Assembly: GCA_028868535.1 (NCBI GenBank)
Contig: JAGWUH010000004.1
Location: 1-41,820, forward strand
DNA: 41,820 nucleotides
Reading direction: 5' to 3'
DNA from: Sphingomonadales bacterium
Lineage (GTDB): Bacteria; Pseudomonadota; Alphaproteobacteria; Sphingomonadales; Sphingomonadaceae
The position numbers were made by a program, and so were the translations under genes. The notes under the pieces are model-generated. The model did not search any database. It saw only the letters and a list, made by a program, of their open reading frames with translations, and was not told where the DNA came from. This document shows, in pieces, positions 36,140 to 41,820 of this stretch; the stretch's first letter is position 1, and each line of letters opens with the position of its first letter.

Positions 36140-37000
36140 TCATCCGCGCCGTTCGATCCATTCGAGCGTGCGGGCCAGGCCGCCGAACGGGTAGAAATGC
36201 AGCCGGACCGGCCCGTGCCGGGGGCCAAGTTCCCGCTCCAGCCGGCCGACGAACTTGTCGGGGCCGGCATTGCCGACGAGGTTGCCGAGCGACACGCCGT
36301 ACTTGCGCATGACCGCGGTGGAGGCGCCGACGCCGCAATAGGCAGCATAGCGCAACAGGGTGGCGATCGAGGCCGGCCCCGGTACGCCGAGCCGGACCGG
36401 GCTGTCGATGCCGCGTTGGCGCGCCTCGGCCAGCCAGGCCAGTACCGCGCCGGCGTCGAAGCCGAACTGGGTGACGACGAGCGACGCCATGCCGCGTGCG
36501 GCGATGTCCGCAAGCTTGGCCGCCAGCACGTCCCAGCACTGCGCCGGCGACATCACCGGATGGCCCTCGGGATGGCCGCCGACGCCGACGGCACGGATGC
36601 CCAGCGCCTCGAAGGCGCCGGTGGCGAGCAGCGCGCTGCTGTCGGCGAAAGGGCCTTCCGGCTCGCGCGGGTCACCGGCGACGACGAAGCAGCGGCGCAC
36701 GTCGGCCTCGCGCACGGCGGTCGCAAGGTAGTCTGTGAATTCGCGTTCCGAGCGGATCCGGCGCGCCGAGAAGTGCGGCATCGGCTCGCAGCCGAGTTCG
36801 CGCACGGCGACGGCGGTGGCGACGCGGGCCGGCAGGTCCTCGCCCGGCAGCCAGGTGACAGCAACGGGGGTTTCAGCGGGAATCCGCCCCGCGAGCGCGC
36901 GCAGCCGCGGCAGGTCGCGCGCGGTGACCTCGAGGGAATAACCGTCGGTGATCGCCTTCCAGGGCTTGTCCCAGTTGGGATGGAGTTGCGAGTGGCTCAT
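36140..37000 (-). CDS. metF: Methylenetetrahydrofolate reductase-family protein (ligM-linked MetF)
   Basis: 286 residues. ATG at 37000 is chosen because GGAGG lies nine bases upstream; longer readings have none. It has the MetF TIM-barrel pattern: [11 protein letters not shown] near the start, [16 protein letters not shown] (the family xxPExH segment), [13 protein letters not shown] and [20 protein letters not shown]-dependent enzymes of this family interconvert 5-methyl- and 5,10-methylene-THF. In SYK-6 metF lies next to ligM and oxidises the 5-methyl-THF produced by O-demethylation. The same role is expected here, with the 153-base gap to ligM containing strong hairpins. Confidence 0.87.
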   Translation of the reverse strand: MSHSQLHPNWDKPWKAITDGYSLEVTARDLPRLRALAGRIPAETPVAVTWLPGEDLPARVATAVAVRELGCEPMPHFSARRIRSEREFTDYLATAVREADVRRCFVVAGDPREPEGPFADSSALLATGAFEALGIRAVGVGGHPEGHPVMSPAQCWDVLAAKLADIAARGMASLVVTQFGFDAGAVLAWLAEARQRGIDSPVRLGVPGPASIATLLRYAAYCGVGASTAVMRKYGVSLGNLVGNAGPDKFVGRLERELGPRHGPVRLHFYPFGGLARTLEWIERRG

Positions 37001-37039
37001 CGCCTTGCCTCCACTTATCGGCACTCTGCATGGCATTGC

Positions 37040-37080
37040 GGCGCCCGTCCGCGCGGGGAGAGGTTGCGCGGGCGGGCGCC
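37040..37080 (-). repeat. GC-rich hairpin in ligM-metF spacer
   Basis: Bases 37040-37054 and 37066-37080 can pair over 15 bases with one mismatch (a T opposite G, allowed as G-U in one strand) around an 11-base loop. It lies between the ligM stop and the metF ribosome site. No U-tract follows, so it is not a standard terminator. It may protect the ligM end of the message or lower metF expression. Confidence 0.6.
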
Positions 37081-37105
37081 CGGAGGGCGGGCGGCGCGGA
37101 TGTCC

Positions 37106-37125
37106 CTGTCGCCGCATGGCGACAG
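37106..37125 (-). repeat. Second hairpin in ligM-metF spacer
   Basis: CTGTCGCC-GCAT-GGCGACAG is a perfect 8-base stem with a tetraloop, 28 bases downstream of the ligM stop on the minus strand. With the larger hairpin at 37040-37080 it fills most of the 153-base spacer. No T run follows. Confidence 0.55.
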
Positions 37126-37153
37126 CACTGTGGCGGCACGGATGGGCGCCTGG

Positions 37154-38557
<1,404 letters not shown>

Positions 38558-38572
38558 TCACTCTCCGAATTT

Positions 38573-38642
38573 GCTGCGCACAATTTAGTATGCAACACGT
38601 ACAATCTTGGCTTATGTCTGGCAAATGAAAATTGCGCACAGC
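38573..38642. promoter_or_regulatory. Paired operator-like sites between ligM and purU
   Basis: GCTGCGCACAATTT at 38573-38586 and AAATTGCGCACAGC at 38629-38642 form 14-base inverted repeats matching at 12 positions, 42 bases apart. Each contains the self-complementary core TGCGCA, the two cores being 58 bases apart. They flank the AT-rich centre of the 114-base divergent gap, where a -10-like TACAAT (plus strand, 38600-38605) is seen. This fits one regulator, likely the MarR protein at 35653-36102, controlling both directions. Confidence 0.5.
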
Positions 38643-38668
38643 CCGGCGGTGCGGAAGGAGGAGGAGCG

Positions 38669-39523
38669 ATGCGGCAGGAATTCGTGATGACGCTGGCCTG
38701 TGCCGACCGGCCGGGCGTGGTGGCGGCCGTGACGAGCCGGCTGGCCGAACTGGGCGGCAACATCCGCGAATCGCAGCAGTTCAACGCCACCGACAGCGAC
38801 CGCTTCTTCATGCGCATCGGCTTCGATTGCGCCGGGACCAGCGTCGCGGGGCTGCGGGCCGATCTCGCCGGCATCGCCGCAGCATGGAACATGGCGCTGA
38901 GCGTGCGCGTCACCAGCGAACGCCGCAAGGTCCTGATCCTGGTGAGCCGGTTCGACCACTGCCTGGGCGACCTGCTGTACCGCAACCGCATTGGCGAACT
39001 GCCGATGGATGTCGTCGGGGTCATCGGCAATCACCCGCGCGAGGCGCTGGCGATCTCGCTGCTCGACGGCGTGCCCTATCACCATCTGCCGGTCACGAAG
39101 GAGACCAAGCCGGCGCAGGAAGCGCAGATCCGCGCCCTGGTCGATTCCAGCGGCGCGGAACTGGTCGTGCTGGCGCGCTACATGCAGATCCTGAGCGACG
39201 GCATGGCGGCCTGGCTGGCCGGGCGCTGCATCAACATCCACCACTCGTTCCTGCCCGGGTTCAAGGGCGCCAAGCCCTACCACCAGGCGCACGCGCGCGG
39301 GGTGAAGATGATCGGCGCGACCGCGCACTACGTCACCGGCGACCTCGACGAGGGGCCGATCATCCACCAGGACGTCGAAGCCATCAGCCACGCCGACTCG
39401 CCCGACGACCTTGTCCGCAAGGGTCGTGACATCGAGCGGCGGGTACTGGCCAACGCGGTCATGCTACACCTCGAGGACCGGGTGTTCCTCGATGGCAACA
39501 AGACCGTGGTGTTCAAGCCCTAG
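38669..39523 (+). CDS. purU: Formyltetrahydrofolate deformylase (PurU type)
   Basis: 284 residues, the normal PurU length. An N-terminal ACT domain ([27 protein letters not shown], about residues 5-80) is followed by the formyltransferase-fold catalytic domain, with [18 protein letters not shown] (Asn and His of the triad) and TGDLDEGPI (Asp). The reaction is 10-formyl-THF plus water to formate plus THF. ATG 38669 has GGAGGAG directly upstream. An open frame runs far further upstream, but it crosses ligM on the other strand and is not coding. Placed divergent from ligM, it likely drains the methyl-derived one-carbon units and regenerates THF. It overlaps the convergent aldo/keto reductase gene by 4 bases. 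Confidence 0.9.
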   Translation: MRQEFVMTLACADRPGVVAAVTSRLAELGGNIRESQQFNATDSDRFFMRIGFDCAGTSVAGLRADLAGIAAAWNMALSVRVTSERRKVLILVSRFDHCLGDLLYRNRIGELPMDVVGVIGNHPREALAISLLDGVPYHHLPVTKETKPAQEAQIRALVDSSGAELVVLARYMQILSDGMAAWLAGRCINIHHSFLPGFKGAKPYHQAHARGVKMIGATAHYVTGDLDEGPIIHQDVEAISHADSPDDLVRKGRDIERRVLANAVMLHLEDRVFLDGNKTVVFKP

Positions 39524-40512
39524 CTTTCGGGGAAATCCTCGGTGTCGATGGTCCGGCGCATCGCCGCCGCATAGCGGTGGCCGGCGACGGTGTCCTGGTT
39601 GATCAGCGCATCGATGCAGGCGACCGCTTCGGGCGACGGACGCCAGTCCGCGCGCGCCGCGTTCTCGGCGAGGTGGTCGAGACGGGTGGTCCCGGGGATG
39701 GCGTGGACATGCTCGCCGCGCGACAGCACCCATCCAAGCGACAGTTGCGCCGGGGTGACGCCTTGTTCGGCGGCGATGGCATCGAAGGCCTCTGCAAGCG
39801 CACGGTTGGTCGGCCAGTTGTCGGGCTGGAAGCGCGGGTGGGTGTAGCGGATGTCGTCGGGCAGCAGCGTCTCGGGTGCGCGCATGCCGCCTGCGAGGAC
39901 GCCGCGGGCCAGCGGTGAGAACGCGACCAGCGCGACGCCCAGCGCGCGCGTCGCCTCGAGCACGGCAATCTCGACGTTGCGGGTCCACGGCGAGTATTCG
40001 GTCTGCATCGCCGCGATCGGGTGCGTCGCGTGCGCCTTGCGCAGCGTTTCGGCACTCATCTCGGAAAGGCCGATGGCGCCGATCTTGCCGGCCTGGACCA
40101 GCTCGGCCATCGCCCCCACCGAGTCCTCGATCGGGACGGCGAAGTCGCGGCGGTGGAGGTAGTAGAGATCGATGTGATCGGTCTGGAGCAGGCGCAGGCT
40201 TTCCTCGACCTGGGCGCGGATCGTCTCAGGCCGGCAATCGGTGCGACGCTTCGGGCCGTCGATGACGATGCCGAGCTTGGAGGCGAGGAAGAAGTCGCGG
40301 CGGTAGCCCTTCAGCACCCTGCCGATCAGTTCCTCGTTGCGGCCCTCGCCGTAAAGGCGCGCGGTATCGAGATGGTCATAGCCGAGGTCGAGCGCCTTGC
40401 GCAGCACCTCCGCCGCCTCCGCGGCCGTCGGCGGCACGCCGTAACCGTGCGTCAGCCCCATGCAGCCGAGGCCGATCGGGTTGAGCGAACGGCCCGCCAG
40501 CAGCCGTGTCAT
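39520..40512 (-). CDS. Aldo/keto reductase
   Basis: 330 residues, (beta/alpha)8 barrel, NADPH-dependent aldo/keto reductase. The tetrad is visible: Asp in HLDTARLYG, the Tyr in that segment, Lys in ASKLG and His in [19 protein letters not shown] at the start and [14 protein letters not shown] near the end are typical of the YajO/IolS-like group that accepts small aldehydes and ketones. Its ATG overlaps the ligC stop by 4 bases, so it is co-transcribed with ligBC. An aldehyde or oxo-acid from ring cleavage is a possible substrate; equally it may detoxify aromatic aldehydes. Confidence 0.87.
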   Translation of the reverse strand: MTRLLAGRSLNPIGLGCMGLTHGYGVPPTAAEAAEVLRKALDLGYDHLDTARLYGEGRNEELIGRVLKGYRRDFFLASKLGIVIDGPKRRTDCRPETIRAQVEESLRLLQTDHIDLYYLHRRDFAVPIEDSVGAMAELVQAGKIGAIGLSEMSAETLRKAHATHPIAAMQTEYSPWTRNVEIAVLEATRALGVALVAFSPLARGVLAGGMRAPETLLPDDIRYTHPRFQPDNWPTNRALAEAFDAIAAEQGVTPAQLSLGWVLSRGEHVHAIPGTTRLDHLAENAARADWRPSPEAVACIDALINQDTVAGHRYAAAMRRTIDTEDFPES

Positions 40513-41480
40513 GACCAGCCATCCTGCGCTTCGAGGCTGGCGGCGAGCTCACCGATCACGCGGTAGCAATCGAGCACTTGCGCGACCGAGCTGTTCGGCT
40601 CGCGCCCGGCGCGGATCGCGGCGACGAATTCGCGGTCCTGGAGTTCGATGCCATTCATGCTGACGTCGACCTTGCTGACATCGATCGGTTCCTCCTTGCC
40701 GTTCACCAGATCGTCGTAGCGCGCGATGTACGTGCCGGTATCGCCGATATAGCGGAAGAAGGTGCCGAGCGGGCCATCGTTGTTGAACGACAGCGACAGC
40801 GTGCAGATCGCGCCGGTTTCCGCCTTGAGCTGGATCGACATGTCCATGGCGACGCCCAATTCAGGGTGCTTCGGCCCCTGGATGACGTTGGCCTGGACGA
40901 TCCGCCCGGTCTGGTAGGCAAACAGGTCGATGGTGTGCGCGGCGTGGTGCCACAGCAGGTGGTCGGTCCACGAACGCGGCTCGCCCTTGGCATTCATGTT
41001 CTTGCGGCGAAAGAAGTAGGTCTGCACGTCCATCTGCTGGAGGTGCAGTTCACCGGCGACGATCTTGTTGTGCACGTATTGGTGCGACGGATTGAAGCGG
41101 CGGGTGTGGCCGACCATGCAGATGAGGCCGGTTTCGCGGCTCTTCTTCAGAACCGCCTCGGCATCGGCCCAGGAATCGGACAGCGGGATCTCGACCTGGA
41201 CGTGCTTGCCGGCGTCCATGCAGGCGATCGCCTGCGAGGCGTGCATCTGCGTCGGGGTGCAGAGGATCACCGCATCGACATCGTCGCGGGCGAGCGCGTC
41301 GGCAAGTTCGGTCGAGCTGTGGCGGGCGCCGTATTTCGCGGCGACGGCGGCGGCCTGCTCGCCGGTGCGGCTGATGATCGAGACGATCTCGACCCCGTCG
41401 ATGTGCTTCAGGCCGTCGAGGTGCTTTTCACCGAAGGCACCGGCGCCGGCCAGAGCCACTCGAATGGGTGCGGTAGGCAT
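40509..41480 (-). CDS. ligC: 4-carboxy-2-hydroxymuconate-6-semialdehyde dehydrogenase
   Basis: 323 residues of the GFO/IDH/MocA family, and a close match to SYK-6 LigC. The Rossmann motif VALAGAGAFGEKH is followed by CTPTQMHASQAIACMDAGKHVQVEIPL, where Ile replaces the Lys of the usual EKP, as I recall it in LigC. Then come GHTRRFNPSHQYVH, SWTDHLLWHHAAHTIDLFAYQ and SMNGIELQDREF. It oxidises the hemiacetal form of the protocatechuate 4,5-cleavage product to 2-pyrone-4,6-dicarboxylate with NADP. AGGAAAG precedes the ATG. It follows ligB after a 61-base spacer holding a terminator-like hairpin. Confidence 0.95.
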   Translation of the reverse strand: MPTAPIRVALAGAGAFGEKHLDGLKHIDGVEIVSIISRTGEQAAAVAAKYGARHSSTELADALARDDVDAVILCTPTQMHASQAIACMDAGKHVQVEIPLSDSWADAEAVLKKSRETGLICMVGHTRRFNPSHQYVHNKIVAGELHLQQMDVQTYFFRRKNMNAKGEPRSWTDHLLWHHAAHTIDLFAYQTGRIVQANVIQGPKHPELGVAMDMSIQLKAETGAICTLSLSFNNDGPLGTFFRYIGDTGTYIARYDDLVNGKEEPIDVSKVDVSMNGIELQDREFVAAIRAGREPNSSVAQVLDCYRVIGELAASLEAQDGWS

Positions 41481-41493
41481 GGCTTGGTCTTTC

Positions 41494-41529
41494 CTAAAAG
41501 CCCGACCCGGCGCGCCTGCGCCGGGTCGG
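41494..41529 (-). terminator. Terminator-like hairpin between ligB and ligC
   Basis: On the minus strand a perfect 12-base stem (41518-41529 with 41502-41513) around a 4-base loop is followed by GCTTTTAGG. It has the shape of an intrinsic terminator with a short T run, placed directly before the ligC ribosome site. Partial termination or 3' protection of ligB mRNA is likely, because ligB and ligC normally belong to one operon. Confidence 0.55.
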
Positions 41530-41541
41530 CAGGGTGGAGGG

Positions 41542-41820
<279 letters not shown>

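Overview
The window is a very GC-rich, tightly packed stretch of chromosome from what is most likely an aerobic sphingomonad (Alphaproteobacteria, Sphingomonadales, Novosphingobium/Sphingobium type). The basis is the lignin-type aromatic genes at the right end, recognisable against Sphingobium SYK-6 as ligM, ligC and the 3' end of ligB, together with three large TonB-dependent receptors and two secreted tannase-family esterases. Species cannot be fixed from the sequence. No rRNA, tRNA, CRISPR array, transposase or phage gene was seen. Genes often overlap by 1-14 bases, so most of the window falls into a few long operons.

Layout. (1) 1-5882, plus strand: the tail of one MFS transporter, a Bcr/CflA-like MFS transporter, then a TonB receptor, a di-heme cytochrome c (MauG/CcpA-like) and an OmpA-like periplasmic protein. 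(2) 5879-9172, minus strand: an aromatic-type aldehyde dehydrogenase, a secreted DUF3237 protein and an MmgE/PrpD protein, behind a promoter with a perfect 15-base palindrome. (3) 9240-15546, minus strand: CapA-like metallophosphatase, DMT-like membrane protein, TonB receptor, tannase-family esterase. (4) 15821-16798, plus strand: a secreted alpha/beta hydrolase, divergent from module 3. (5) 16828-24098, minus strand: TonB receptor, CocE-type hydrolase, tannase-family esterase, alpha/beta hydrolase. (6) 24341-34972: a MarR regulator divergent from a nine-kilobase plus-strand operon with a TRAP transporter (small permease, large permease, lipoprotein receptor), a CaiB/BaiF CoA-transferase, a fused double-domain 2-hydroxyacyl-CoA-dehydratase-family protein, two more CaiB/BaiF proteins (one with racemase-like residues) and a second CapA-like protein. 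(7) 34959-38554, minus strand: ligM, metF, a MarR regulator and an alpha/beta hydrolase, with a purU-like formyl-THF deformylase divergent from ligM (38669-39523). (8) 39520-41820, minus strand: ligB (3' end), ligC and an aldo/keto reductase.

How they may work together (inference). Plant-derived phenolic esters would cross the outer membrane through the receptors, be cut by the secreted esterases, and the released methoxylated aromatic acids be O-demethylated by LigM with the methyl group leaving through MetF and PurU as formate. The resulting catechols would be opened by LigAB and oxidised by LigC. The TRAP/CoA-transferase operon looks like a separate acid-uptake and CoA-activation route.

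The strongest candidate for something new is that operon (24881-34972). Its gene order recalls the anaerobic phenyllactate (FldABC) system, a CaiB-type CoA-transferase plus a two-subunit 2-hydroxyacyl-CoA dehydratase. Here, however, both dehydratase subunits are fused in one chain, all the positions where I would expect iron-sulfur cysteines carry other residues, and no ATPase activator is present.
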